Part shown: positions 10,421 to 19,071 of the stretch, piece after piece
How positions within the stretch are numbered: the stretch's first letter is position 1
Layout of the letters: every line of letters begins with the position of its first letter
DNA from: Aliarcobacter sp.
Lineage (GTDB): Bacteria; Campylobacterota; Campylobacteria; Campylobacterales; Arcobacteraceae
Reading direction: 5' to 3'
NCBI GenBank assembly: GCA_028681275.1
Contig: JAQUIV010000008.1
Span: forward strand, 1-36,100
DNA: 36,100 nucleotides
Program-made: the position numbers and the translations under genes
Notes under the pieces: model-generated
Told to the model about the DNA's origin: nothing
What the model saw: the letters and a program-made list of their open reading frames with translations, nothing else
Databases searched by the model: none

Positions 10421-11611
10421 ATGGCAACTATAGAAAATATTAAAAAAGAGTTAGAAAATATTAAGTATCCAGGTTTTGCAAAATCAATTGTAGAGTTTGG
10501 ATTTGTAAAAGATATTCAAGTAGATGGAACAAACTGTTCTATCTTTCTTGATATAACTTCAACAGCTCCTGAAGTTGAAGCTCAACTAAGAAAAGAGATT
10601 ACAGCATCAATGAGTGCTATTGGTATAAATGTGACTTTAAATTTCACAAAACCAAAAGAACAAGCTCAAGCAAGTAATAGTGTAAGTGGAAAAAACATAG
10701 CTCCTCAAATTAAAAAAGTGGTAATGGTTAGTTCTGGAAAAGGTGGAGTTGGAAAATCAACTACAACTGTAAATTTAGCCGTTGCTGCTGCTATGCAAGG
10801 TAAAAGAGTTGGTATCTTAGATGCTGATATTTATGGACCAAACATTCCTAGAATGATGGGTTTACAGGGAAAAGAAGTAGAAATTGTTGGAGATAAAGCA
10901 AAACCATTAAATGCTTATGGTGTTGATGTTATGTCAATGGGAATGTTAATGGCTGAAGGTCAAGCTCTTATTTGGAGAGGTGCTATGATTATGAAAGCAA
11001 TCCAACAACTTTTAAGAGATATTTTATGGGAAGAGTTAGATATTTTATTTATTGATATGCCTCCTGGAACTGGTGATGCTCAATTAACTTTAGCTCAAAG
11101 TGTTCCTGTAAGTGCTGGAATTAATGTAACAACTCCTCAACATGTTGCCCTTGATGATTCAAGAAGAAGTTTAGATATGTTCAAAAAACTTCATATTCCA
11201 GTTGCTGGAATTGTTGAAAATATGAGTGGATTTATTTGTCCATCATGTAATGTAGAATCTGATATTTTTGGAATGGGAACTTGTGAAGAGTTAGCAACTC
11301 AATATGACACTCAAGTATTAGGAAATTTACCAATTGAACCAGCTATTAGAGAAGGTGGAGACAGTGGAAAACCAATAGTATATTTTAACCCTGAATCAAT
11401 TTCAGCAAAAAGATATATGATTGCTGCTGATAAGTTAATCCAATTCTTAGCAAATATCGATGATAACATTGATAATTCAGCAATTCAACCAATTATGCCA
11501 GCTGGTGTAAGTGCTTGTTCAACTGAAGGTCAAAAAATAAAAGCTGAACACGAAGCAGCTCAAAAAGCTAAAAGTAGTGGAAGTTGTGGAACTGGATGTG
11601 GTTGCCACTAG
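10421..11611 (+). CDS. apbC: Mrp/ApbC-family iron-sulfur cluster carrier ATPase
   Basis: Mrp/ApbC proteins bind and transfer Fe-S clusters in the cytoplasm. This one has an N-terminal MIP18/DUF59 domain (about 1-90) and a P-loop ATPase from about 100. That domain has the deviant Walker A SSGKGGVGKSTTTVNLA, DADIYGPNIPRMMG, IDMPPGTGDAQLT and a CxxC pair (FICPSCNV) that bridges clusters in this family. At 396 residues it is longer than usual. The extra tail, after a stretch rich in Ala, Lys and Glu, ends in SCGTGCGCH with three more Cys. The gene ends at a hairpin shared with the converging hisIE. In C. jejuni an mrp gene also lies near ispDF. Confidence 0.94.
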   Translation: MATIENIKKELENIKYPGFAKSIVEFGFVKDIQVDGTNCSIFLDITSTAPEVEAQLRKEITASMSAIGINVTLNFTKPKEQAQASNSVSGKNIAPQIKKVVMVSSGKGGVGKSTTTVNLAVAAAMQGKRVGILDADIYGPNIPRMMGLQGKEVEIVGDKAKPLNAYGVDVMSMGMLMAEGQALIWRGAMIMKAIQQLLRDILWEELDILFIDMPPGTGDAQLTLAQSVPVSAGINVTTPQHVALDDSRRSLDMFKKLHIPVAGIVENMSGFICPSCNVESDIFGMGTCEELATQYDTQVLGNLPIEPAIREGGDSGKPIVYFNPESISAKRYMIAADKLIQFLANIDDNIDNSAIQPIMPAGVSACSTEGQKIKAEHEAAQKAKSSGSCGTGCGCH

Positions 11612-11624
11612 GACTGTGAAAGAT

Positions 11625-11648
11625 AAAAAGAGTTTTTAAACTCTTTTT
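11625..11648. terminator. Bidirectional terminator between apbC and hisIE
   Basis: A perfect 11-base inverted repeat (AAAAAGAGTTT and AAACTCTTTTT around TT) sits between the two convergent stops. Its arms place five or more T residues at the 3' side of the stem on both strands, so it can end transcription from either direction. Confidence 0.8.
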
Positions 11649-11654
11649 ATTTAC

Positions 11655-12338
11655 TTATTTATCAACTCTTGAATTTTTTTCTTCAATACCTGAAATTCCA
11701 AATCTTCTAGCTAACTCTTGTTTTACCCTATCTGGGCTTATATTTTTTGATGCAAGTGCAACTAAAACATGATATGTAATATCCGCAGCTTCATAAATAA
11801 TCTCTTCTGTGTCATTATCTTTTATAGCAAAAGTAAACTCGCCAGATTCTTCAACTATTTTTTTAAGCATTGAATTTTGTTTACCTTGAAGAAGTTTTGC
11901 TGTGTATGATTTTGTTGGATCATCATTTTTCTTCTCTTGGATAACATGATATAAAGTATCAATTATTCCATAAGCATTTGTTGTATTAATTTCCACATCA
12001 CTAATTGTTTCATTTGTATTTAGATTTGTGAAAAAGCAAGATTTTCTTCCTGTATGACAAGCAACACCCTCTTGATTTACTTTTAAAAGTAGAGTGTCAT
12101 TATCACAATCAATTAAAATTTCAACAATTTCTTGTAAGTGATTTGAACTTTCACCTTTTTTCCAAATTCTTTGTTTACTTCTACTAAAGTAGTGAGCATA
12201 ATTTGTTTTAATTGTTAATTCAAGGGCTTCTTGATTCATATATGCAAGCATTAAAACTTCATTTGTTGTTGCATCTTGAGTGATAACTGGAATTAGATTA
12301 TCCATCTTTTGCCAATCTATTTTATTTAATTGTTCCAT
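11655..12338 (-). CDS. hisIE: Bifunctional histidine biosynthesis enzyme HisI/HisE
   Basis: It performs two consecutive early histidine steps: pyrophosphate removal from phosphoribosyl-ATP (HisE) and ring opening of phosphoribosyl-AMP (HisI). The HisI part (about 1-110) shows AYMNQEALELT, the SRSKQRIWKKGE segment, the metal-binding DCDNDTLLLKV and CHTGRKSCF. The HisE part (about 125-227) shows DTLYHVI, KIVEESGEF with the acidic metal site, and EAADITYHVLVAL. At 227 residues both domains look complete. It is transcribed away from the SPFH region and ends at the hairpin shared with apbC. No other his genes are in the window. Confidence 0.96.
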   Translation of the reverse strand: MEQLNKIDWQKMDNLIPVITQDATTNEVLMLAYMNQEALELTIKTNYAHYFSRSKQRIWKKGESSNHLQEIVEILIDCDNDTLLLKVNQEGVACHTGRKSCFFTNLNTNETISDVEINTTNAYGIIDTLYHVIQEKKNDDPTKSYTAKLLQGKQNSMLKKIVEESGEFTFAIKDNDTEEIIYEAADITYHVLVALASKNISPDRVKQELARRFGISGIEEKNSRVDK

Positions 12339-12350
12339 AGTTTTATTCCC

Positions 12351-12614
12351 TTAAAAATTTGTTTTAACATCGATTTTCCAATAATCGATAGTTTTTTCTT
12401 CTTTATTAATATTCATATCAAATCCAAAATCAAAATTTTTTATAGAATCTTTTTCTTCTGTTGATTTATATTCTTCAATTTTTTCATATTTAAAATTTTC
12501 ATCATATTTTATTTCAGGTTTAATTTTCACAATAGATTCTATCTCTTTTGCATAAGTAGAAGTTGTGATAAAAAATGAAAAGATGAATATTAATAAAAAA
12601 GAGTTTATTTTCAT
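12351..12614 (-). CDS. Small exported protein (87 aa)
   Basis: This protein begins with a clear Sec signal peptide (MKINSFLLIFIFSFFITTSTYA, likely cleaved after residue 22). The remaining 65 residues are hydrophilic and rich in Lys, Glu, Asp and Ile, so it is expected in the periplasm. There is no lipobox or known domain. It lies between the SPFH gene and hisIE, 12 bases before hisIE. The ATG is preceded by a strong hairpin and no clear ribosome binding site, which is odd. It could also be a fast-evolving family restricted to close relatives; no function can be given. Confidence 0.65.
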   Translation of the reverse strand: MKINSFLLIFIFSFFITTSTYAKEIESIVKIKPEIKYDENFKYEKIEEYKSTEEKDSIKNFDFGFDMNINKEEKTIDYWKIDVKTNF

Positions 12615-12622
12615 GGTTTTAA

Positions 12623-12645
12623 AAGAAGTAGTAAAACTACTTCTT
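12623..12645 (-). terminator. Hairpin between the SPFH gene and the 87-aa gene
   Basis: A perfect 10-base stem (AAGAAGTAGT/ACTACTTCTT on the reverse strand) with a TTT loop starts just after the SPFH stop. The following reverse-strand bases are TTAAAACC and then the next ATG. It may end SPFH transcription partly or shape the leader of the small gene. The T-run after the stem is short. Confidence 0.5.
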
Positions 12646-12649
12646 CTTT

Positions 12650-13729
12650 TTATTGATTTATTGTTGCATCTCGAGATTTGTCTTTAGTATCAACCCAAAT
12701 GTTTGGAGTTGAACCACCAGGTGTTAAGAAAATCTTAGCATCTTTGTTTTCTCTAAGAGCTTCATTGAATTTACCTTGAACTTCAATTTGTTGCATATGT
12801 AATAAATTAGGAGTTAAAGATTCAGCAATAGATTTATTAGCTAATGCTTGAGCTTTTGCTTCAATAGTTACAGCATCTGCTCTTCCTTGAGCTTCAATTC
12901 TTTTTGCTTCAGCTTCACCAGTAGCTTGTGCAGCTCTTTTTTCAGCTTCTTGTTTTGCTCTTAAAACTTCGTATCTTACTCTTTCAGATTCTTGGTTTGC
13001 AATTTGAACTCTTTCAATTTGCTCTTTGATTTTTGCAGGAAGTACAATCTCTCTTAATTGAACAGATTCAACACTTACAGGTTTCCCTTCTAGTCCTTCA
13101 ACTTGTCCTCTAATTCCTTGCTCAATCATAGTTGCAATTTCATTTCTTTTTGTAGGTAAATCTTCAGCATTAAATCCACCAACAACATTTCTAACAACAT
13201 TTCTAACAACTGGATTTACAATTTTGTCTTCCCATGAAAGTCCCCAAGTTGCAATTGTAGATGGCGCTCCTGAAGCTGTTAATCTATATTGAACAGTAAG
13301 TTCAATAGAAACAGGTAAACCTCTTGCATCAAGGATATTAATTGCTGGATTTATTTTAATCCCTGCATCAAATCCACTCATCTCTTCAACACTTCTATAA
13401 TTTAATAGTCTAACTTTTGTATCAACTATAATAACTTTTTGGAAAACAGGTACATATAAATGAAATCCTGGATTTAAAGGTGTTTCATCATATTTTCCAG
13501 TAGTTGCTTTAATACCAACTTGTCCAGATTCAATAATTACAAATGGTTTAAAAATAAAAAGTGCAGCAATTATTATGATAACCACATAAATCATTCCAGC
13601 TTTTTTTCCAAAGTTTTTAAAAAACTCAGGTGTTTCAAATGGAGGTTGGAAGTTTCCACCGTTTCCATTGTTATTTCCACCACCATTATTTTGTTGTCTA
13701 TTTTTAAAATAGTCATTATCTATAGGCAT
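12650..13729 (-). CDS. SPFH/prohibitin-family membrane protein (HflK-like)
   Basis: The 359-residue protein starts with a Gly/Asn-rich low-complexity head (about 12-30) and has one membrane helix (about 44-64, VIIIIAALFIFKPFVII). The SPFH/band 7 domain follows (GQVGIKATTGKYDETPLNPGFHLYVP), then a long Ala/Glu/Arg coiled coil (about 235-300). Such proteins form large membrane-attached rings and, in HflK/HflC, control the FtsH protease. Prohibitin-like proteins with this head are common in Campylobacterota. The ATG has an AAGGAA ribosome binding site. No hflC partner is adjacent. A housekeeping role in membrane quality control is inferred from the family. Confidence 0.88.
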   Translation of the reverse strand: MPIDNDYFKNRQQNNGGGNNNGNGGNFQPPFETPEFFKNFGKKAGMIYVVIIIIAALFIFKPFVIIESGQVGIKATTGKYDETPLNPGFHLYVPVFQKVIIVDTKVRLLNYRSVEEMSGFDAGIKINPAINILDARGLPVSIELTVQYRLTASGAPSTIATWGLSWEDKIVNPVVRNVVRNVVGGFNAEDLPTKRNEIATMIEQGIRGQVEGLEGKPVSVESVQLREIVLPAKIKEQIERVQIANQESERVRYEVLRAKQEAEKRAAQATGEAEAKRIEAQGRADAVTIEAKAQALANKSIAESLTPNLLHMQQIEVQGKFNEALRENKDAKIFLTPGGSTPNIWVDTKDKSRDATINQ

Positions 13730-13774
13730 AATTTTCCTTATTTTTTTGTATTTAATAAGTTATATTAGTTAAGT

Positions 13775-14695
13775 TTAGTTAACGTATGTTAAATACTTAA
13801 TATATTTCTCATTTTTACCAGCAACAACATCAAAATATGCTGATTGGATTTTTTCTGTAATAGCCCCTCTTGATCCACATCCAATAACTCTTCCATCAAC
13901 ATCTCTAATTGGAGTGATTTCTGCTGCTGTTCCTGTAAAGAATGCTTCGTCTGCTATATAAACTTCTTCTCTAGAAATTCTTCTTCTTACAACTTCAATT
14001 CCCATATCAGCAGCTAATTCGATTACAGTTGCTTGAGTGATTGATTCTAAAGAGTTGTCATTTGGAGGAGTGATTAATTTTCCATCTCTAACGATAAAGA
14101 AACAAGCACCAGATGCTTCAGCGATATAACCTTGGTCATCTCTTAATAATGCTTCATCATATCCAGCTTCAACAGCTTCATATTTTGCCATTTGAGAATT
14201 TAAGTAGTTTGCAACTGCTTTTGCTTTTCCCATTCCTGAAGTATTTGGAGTTCTTGTGAAAGATGAAATTTTAACTCTTACACCTTTTTTAAGACCTTCT
14301 TCTCCTAAATAAGCTCCCCATTCCCAAGCAGAAACAGATACATTTACAGGAGCATCTTTATGATAAAGTCCCATTACACCATAACCTAAATAAACTAATG
14401 GTCTAATATATGCACCCTCAAATAATTCATTTTTTTGTAATAATTCAACTTGTGCTTTATTTAATTCTTCAAGTGTAAAAGGTACATTCATAAGTGTCAT
14501 TTTTGAAGAGTTTAATAATCTTTGAGTGTGTTCATTTAATTTGAAAATAGCACATCTTCCATCAACAGTTTTATATGCTTTTGTTCCCTCAATAGCACCA
14601 TTTCCATAATGAAGAGTGTGGCTTAATACATGTACTTTTGCATCATTCCAAGCTACAAATTCTCCATCCATCCAGATATATTTTGACTCAGTCAT
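13775..14695 (-). CDS. ilvE: Branched-chain amino acid aminotransferase
   Basis: It transfers amino groups between glutamate and the keto acids of leucine, isoleucine and valine, using pyridoxal phosphate. It is a class IV fold protein of 306 residues. Motifs include WMDGEFVAWNDAKVHVLSH, HYGNGAIEGTKAY, RPLVYLGYG, the PLP lysine (Lys159 by alignment, in GKAKAVANYLNS), DEALLRDDQGYIAEASGACFF and FFTGTAAEITPI. All conserved parts are present. AGGAA precedes the ATG with normal spacing. The stop is 45 bases from the SPFH start, so joint transcription is possible but not functionally suggestive. Confidence 0.96.
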   Translation of the reverse strand: MTESKYIWMDGEFVAWNDAKVHVLSHTLHYGNGAIEGTKAYKTVDGRCAIFKLNEHTQRLLNSSKMTLMNVPFTLEELNKAQVELLQKNELFEGAYIRPLVYLGYGVMGLYHKDAPVNVSVSAWEWGAYLGEEGLKKGVRVKISSFTRTPNTSGMGKAKAVANYLNSQMAKYEAVEAGYDEALLRDDQGYIAEASGACFFIVRDGKLITPPNDNSLESITQATVIELAADMGIEVVRRRISREEVYIADEAFFTGTAAEITPIRDVDGRVIGCGSRGAITEKIQSAYFDVVAGKNEKYIKYLTYVN

Positions 14696-14731
14696 ATTAT
14701 TAATTCCTAATAGTTAAATTTTTAATGATTT

Positions 14732-14737
14732 ATTTTA
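14732..14737 (-). promoter_or_regulatory. Candidate -10 box for ilvE
   Basis: Reverse-strand TTGGCTAAAAT resembles the extended -10 of this phylum and lies 37 bases before the ilvE ATG. It shares a 122-base gap with the forward lipoprotein promoter. Confidence 0.45.
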
Positions 14738-14789
14738 GCCAAGATATTATTAAAATAAACTCTTAATAATTAATTATTAGATATTTAAA

Positions 14790-14795
14790 TATAAT
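14790..14795 (+). promoter_or_regulatory. Candidate -10 box for the 205-aa lipoprotein gene
   Basis: TATAAT lies 28 bases before the ATG at 14824, in an A/T-only stretch, so support is moderate. Confidence 0.35.
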
Positions 14796-14823
14796 AAAAA
14801 GAAAAAGTAATAAGAGAGTGAAA

Positions 14824-15438
14824 ATGTTTCTAAAAAGGATTTTGAATTTATCAATTTTTATGCTTTTTTCCTTTTTTTTAACAGCTTGTTCCGTTAATAA
14901 TAATCAGTTAGATGTTAATCAAAAAAAAGTTTATGAAAAAGAGCCTATTACTCCTGTTTTGATAAATGAAATAAATCAAATTGTATTAGCTATAAAACAA
15001 AACAATTTAGCTTTATTAAATGCAAAGTATATTCATCCTCTTAATGGTTATTATGATGTTACAAAGTTTGAAAATAGAAATATTTTTGAGATAAAAAAGA
15101 GTATTAATGAAGTTGATAATAATATAGATTCTTTTGAAATTAAGTTTGATAAAGCAACTTTTAATTGTAGTCCCTATGATGATAGTTTATATGGTTGGGA
15201 TAAAGAAGGGGTTTTTGTAAATGCCCAAACAAAACCATATATTACAAAAATAATGGAAGAATCAAATCTTATAAAACCCAATAGTTATAAGCTTGAAGAG
15301 ATAGATAAAGCTGATTTTTTCGAACAAACAAGTTATGAAGTAACCATACCATACAGTATTATATTTTATTTAACAAAAATTGATAATCAGTGGTATATTA
15401 CTTTAGTTGATAATGTAACTACTGATTGTACTAGATAA
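14824..15438 (+). CDS. Putative lipoprotein of unknown function
   Basis: The N-terminus is a lipoprotein signal: a short basic head, a hydrophobic core and the lipobox LTAC with Cys22, so the mature protein is likely membrane-anchored in the periplasm. The remaining 183 residues (KEKEPITP, HPLNGYYDVTKF, YDDSLYGWDKEGVF) match no domain I can name, though the fold looks like a small alpha/beta domain. Two Cys, one in the FNCSPYDDS segment and one in the TTDCTR tail, could form a disulfide. I chose the ATG at 14824 behind AAGAGAG over a GTG two codons earlier. It stands alone ahead of metH. Confidence 0.75.
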   Translation: MFLKRILNLSIFMLFSFFLTACSVNNNQLDVNQKKVYEKEPITPVLINEINQIVLAIKQNNLALLNAKYIHPLNGYYDVTKFENRNIFEIKKSINEVDNNIDSFEIKFDKATFNCSPYDDSLYGWDKEGVFVNAQTKPYITKIMEESNLIKPNSYKLEEIDKADFFEQTSYEVTIPYSIIFYLTKIDNQWYITLVDNVTTDCTR

Positions 15439-15510
15439 TAAAAATTAACAATTTAACAACTTTTAACTACGATTTAAGTACACTATCTAATAATAAATAT
15501 CAAAAACAAT

Positions 15511-15516
15511 TATAAT
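15511..15516 (+). promoter_or_regulatory. Candidate -10 box for metH
   Basis: TATAAT lies 19 bases before the metH ATG, giving a very short leader. The 97-base gap is too small and lacks conserved boxes for a cobalamin or SAM riboswitch. Confidence 0.35.
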
Positions 15517-15535
15517 TAATAATACAGAGAAAAAA

Positions 15536-18500
15536 ATGTTAGAAACAATAAAAAATTTAATTAAAGAAAAAGTTTTAATCATTGATGGAGCTATGGGAAC
15601 ACAGCTTCAAATTGCAGATATAAAACAAGAAGAGTGGTTATTTGAAAACCAAGATTTAGAAGGTTGTAATGAACTTTTAAATCTTACTGCTCCACATATT
15701 TTGGAAAATATTCACGATAATTATGCCAAAGCTGGTGCTGATTTAATTTGTACAAATACTTTTGGTTCAATGCCTTGGGTTTTAGATGAATATGGTATTG
15801 GTCATATGTCTTATGAGTTATCAAAACTTGGAGCATCTCTTGTAAAAAAATCTTGTGAAAAATATAGTACACCACAAAAACCTAGATTTTGTGTATCTTC
15901 AGTTGGACCAGGGACGAAACTTCCATCATTAGGTCATATAAAATATGATGAAATGTATGAGGGTTATAAAATCATGGCTAAAGGTTTAGCTGATGGTGGA
16001 ACGGATATATTTTTACTTGAAACTTGCCAAGACCCACTTCAAATAAAAGCTGCACTTCATGCTTTAAATGACACAGCACCACATATTCCAATTATGGTTT
16101 CTGTTACTATTGAACTAAGTGGAACAATGTTAATTGGAACAGATGCTATGACAATAGCTGCGATTTTAAGTCCATTTAATATTTTATCTTTAGGATTTAA
16201 CTGTGGAACTGGACCAAAACAAGTTCATAAACATGTTAAAACTTTAAGTGAAGTTTGTAAGTTCCCAATTTCAGTTCATGCAAATGCTGGACTTCCTCAA
16301 AATAGAGGTGGAAAAACTTATTATCCAATGCAACCAGATGAATTTACAGCTTTACAAAAAGAGTTCTTAAAAATTCATGGGGTTTCATTTTTAGGTGGTT
16401 GTTGTGGTACCACTCCTGAGCATATAGAAGCTTTGGCAAAAGCTGTTGAAAATGATGTTCCATTAAAACCTTGTGGATTTTTAAAGGCTTCATTGGCTTC
16501 ACTTTTTGGAACAGTTCCATTAAAACAAGAACCAGCTCCACTTTTAATTGGTGAGCGTTCAAATGCCACTGGTTCAAAAGCTTTTAGAGAACTTTTAAAA
16601 GCAAATGATTATGAAGGAACTTTGAGTGTTGGACAACAACAAGTTCGAGCAGGAGCTCATGTAATTGATGTTTCTGTAGGATTTGCAGGTCGTGATGAAA
16701 GATTTGATATGGATGAGGTTGTAGCACTTTATTCTCAAAAAGTTGCACTTCCTTTAATGCCAGATTCAACTCAAATTTATGCCTTAGAAGCAGCGCTTAA
16801 ACAAATAGGTGGAAGAGCGATTATCAACTCTGTAAATCTTGAAGATGGTGAAGAGAAGTTTGATGCTGTTTGTTCATTAGCCAAAAAATTTGGAGCAGCT
16901 TTAGTTTGTCTAGTAATTGATGAAGTTGGAATGGCAAAAACAAAAGATGATAAACTAAGAATTGCTGAAAGAATTTTTGATTTATGTGTAAATAGACATG
17001 GATTTGAAGCTTCTGATTTAGTATTTGATATGCTTACTTTTACTATTGGTTCAGGGGATGATGAATATAGAACAGCTGGAATTGAAACACTTGAAGCAAT
17101 TAGAGAGTTTCAAATCAGACATCCAGAAGTTGGAACAACTTTAGGTTTATCAAATATCTCTTTTGGACTTGCTACAAACGCAAGAATTTATTTAAATTCA
17201 ATTTACCTTGACCATTGTGTAAAAGCAGGTTTAACAAGTGCAATTGTAAATGTAAAACATATTTTACCACTAAATAAAATAAGCCCTGAAGATAAAAAAG
17301 CTTGTGATAATTTAATATTCAATAACCATGAAAATGGTGACCCGTTATTTGCATTTATTGAACATTTCTCAAATGTTGGTGCACAAGAAGAACAAAGTGA
17401 TGAAGAGTATCAAAAACTTGAACCTATTGAGAAAGTTAAAAAACTTTTACTTGATGGAGACAAAGATAGATTATTACCACTTGTTGAAGAGTTAAGACAC
17501 ACAGTAAATCCTGAAACAATTGTAAATGAGTGGTTGATTGATGGAATGAAAATAATTGGAGAACTTTTTGGAAGTGGGCAAATGCAGTTACCATTTGTAC
17601 TTCAAAGTGCTGAAACAATGAAAGCTACCGTTGATGCTTTAAATCCATATTTACCAAAACAAGAAAAAGATAGTGAAACAACACTAATTTTAGGAACTGT
17701 AAAAGGTGATGTTCACGATGTTGGTAAAAATTTAGTTGATATTATTCTTTCAAATAATGGATTTAAAGTTGTAAATGTTGGGATAAAAGCTGATTTAGGA
17801 ACTTTTGTTGATAAATTACAAGAACATAAAGCTCATGCTATTGGAATGAGTGGATTACTTGTAAAATCAACTGCTGTTATGAAAGAAAATCTTGAAGAAC
17901 TACAAAGATTAGGTATTAAGATTCCAGTTTTATTGGGTGGTGCAGCACTTACTAAAAACTTTATAGATGATTATTGTAGACCATTTTATGATGGACCAAT
18001 TTTTTATTGTAGAGATGCTTTTGATGGGGTTGTTTCTATGCAAAGAATTGAAGCTGGTGATGAAAATAATACAGCACTTGCTGCTGATTTAATTCAAATT
18101 CATGATACAAGCGATAGAGTGGAAGAAGAAGCTGTGGAAATTCCTCCTTATGAAGAGATACCACTTCCTGAAAAAGGAACTTTTACTTTCCCTCCAATTT
18201 GGGATAGAATCACAAAAACTGGTGCAAAACTTGATAAAGAACTGATTTTTAAATGGATAAATCACAGGGTTTTATTTAGACAAAGATGGGGATATAAAAG
18301 AGGAAAACAAGATGCTGCTGCATTTTTAAAATATGAAGAAGAAGTAGTTGAGCCAACTTATCAAGCTTTAAAAGCAGAGTTAGTTGATAAAGATATTTTT
18401 GACCCGATTGCTATTTATGCATATTATCCTTGTATATCGCACGATAATAAACTTTATATTTTTGATAAAAAACATCTGTTTAACACACTTGAGGAATCAA

Positions 18501-19012
18501 AAAATGTACCACCTTTGAGTGAAGCTATAAAAGTGTTGGAATTCCCAAGACAAAAAAGAAAACCATTTAGATGTATTGCTGACTTTTTTGCAAATGATAG
18601 ACTTGATGTTGTGGCATTTACACTTGCAAGTGCTGGGCTTAAAATCACTGATTATGAAAGAAGTTTATATGACAAAGGTGAGTTTACAAAATATTACCAA
18701 GTTCATGGACTTGGGGTTGAACTAGCTGAAGCTTTAGCTGAGGTTTTACATAAACAAATTAGACTAGATTTAGACATCGTGCCAAAAGAGGGACATACTT
18801 TAAATGATGTTCAAATGAAACAATATGTAGGTTGTAGATATTCTCCAGGATATGCAGCTTGTCCTGATTTAGCAATGAATAGAGATATTTTTGATTTATT
18901 AAATCCTGAGGAGTTTGGAATAGAGTTAAGTGAAACTTTCCAAATGCACCCAGAACAAACAACTTGTGCTATTGTGGTTACTCACAAAGAAGCAAACTAC
19001 TACAATATTTAA
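15536..19012 (+). CDS. metH: Cobalamin-dependent methionine synthase
   Basis: It moves a methyl group from methyltetrahydrofolate to homocysteine through cobalamin. All modules are visible. The homocysteine/zinc domain runs from DGAMGTQLQ (about 17) to GGCCGTTPEH (about 287), with GFNCGTG between. The pterin domain starts at GERSNATGS (about 339). The cap and B12 domain has DVHDVGKN (about 725) with the lower-ligand His. The C-terminal reactivation domain (about 880-1158) has FKWINHRVLFRQRWGY and YSPGYAACPD. At 1158 residues it is close to the family length. Together with luxS it closes the activated-methyl cycle, recycling homocysteine. Confidence 0.98.
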   Translation: MLETIKNLIKEKVLIIDGAMGTQLQIADIKQEEWLFENQDLEGCNELLNLTAPHILENIHDNYAKAGADLICTNTFGSMPWVLDEYGIGHMSYELSKLGASLVKKSCEKYSTPQKPRFCVSSVGPGTKLPSLGHIKYDEMYEGYKIMAKGLADGGTDIFLLETCQDPLQIKAALHALNDTAPHIPIMVSVTIELSGTMLIGTDAMTIAAILSPFNILSLGFNCGTGPKQVHKHVKTLSEVCKFPISVHANAGLPQNRGGKTYYPMQPDEFTALQKEFLKIHGVSFLGGCCGTTPEHIEALAKAVENDVPLKPCGFLKASLASLFGTVPLKQEPAPLLIGERSNATGSKAFRELLKANDYEGTLSVGQQQVRAGAHVIDVSVGFAGRDERFDMDEVVALYSQKVALPLMPDSTQIYALEAALKQIGGRAIINSVNLEDGEEKFDAVCSLAKKFGAALVCLVIDEVGMAKTKDDKLRIAERIFDLCVNRHGFEASDLVFDMLTFTIGSGDDEYRTAGIETLEAIREFQIRHPEVGTTLGLSNISFGLATNARIYLNSIYLDHCVKAGLTSAIVNVKHILPLNKISPEDKKACDNLIFNNHENGDPLFAFIEHFSNVGAQEEQSDEEYQKLEPIEKVKKLLLDGDKDRLLPLVEELRHTVNPETIVNEWLIDGMKIIGELFGSGQMQLPFVLQSAETMKATVDALNPYLPKQEKDSETTLILGTVKGDVHDVGKNLVDIILSNNGFKVVNVGIKADLGTFVDKLQEHKAHAIGMSGLLVKSTAVMKENLEELQRLGIKIPVLLGGAALTKNFIDDYCRPFYDGPIFYCRDAFDGVVSMQRIEAGDENNTALAADLIQIHDTSDRVEEEAVEIPPYEEIPLPEKGTFTFPPIWDRITKTGAKLDKELIFKWINHRVLFRQRWGYKRGKQDAAAFLKYEEEVVEPTYQALKAELVDKDIFDPIAIYAYYPCISHDNKLYIFDKKHLFNTLEESKNVPPLSEAIKVLEFPRQKRKPFRCIADFFANDRLDVVAFTLASAGLKITDYERSLYDKGEFTKYYQVHGLGVELAEALAEVLHKQIRLDLDIVPKEGHTLNDVQMKQYVGCRYSPGYAACPDLAMNRDIFDLLNPEEFGIELSETFQMHPEQTTCAIVVTHKEANYYNI

Positions 19013-19022
19013 CACTTTAAAT

Positions 19023-19057
19023 TAAGGATGCATTTCTTGCATCCTTATATATTTTTC
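19023..19057 (+). terminator. Terminator after metH
   Basis: A stem of nine to ten pairs (TAAGGATGCA/TGCATCCTTA) with a five-base TTTCT loop is followed by ATATATTTTT. It lies between the metH stop and the EamA gene. Confidence 0.75.
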
Positions 19058-19071
19058 CATAGGATTACAAT

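Noticed and set aside
13520-13768. Forward 82-codon frame opposite the SPFH start
   Set aside because: It is antisense to the Gly/Asn-rich head of the SPFH gene, has no domain and a composition set by the other strand.
15439-15535. Possible cobalamin or SAM riboswitch before metH
   Set aside because: The 97-base gap is AT-only in character, lacks conserved riboswitch boxes and stems, and the likely -10 is too near the ATG.
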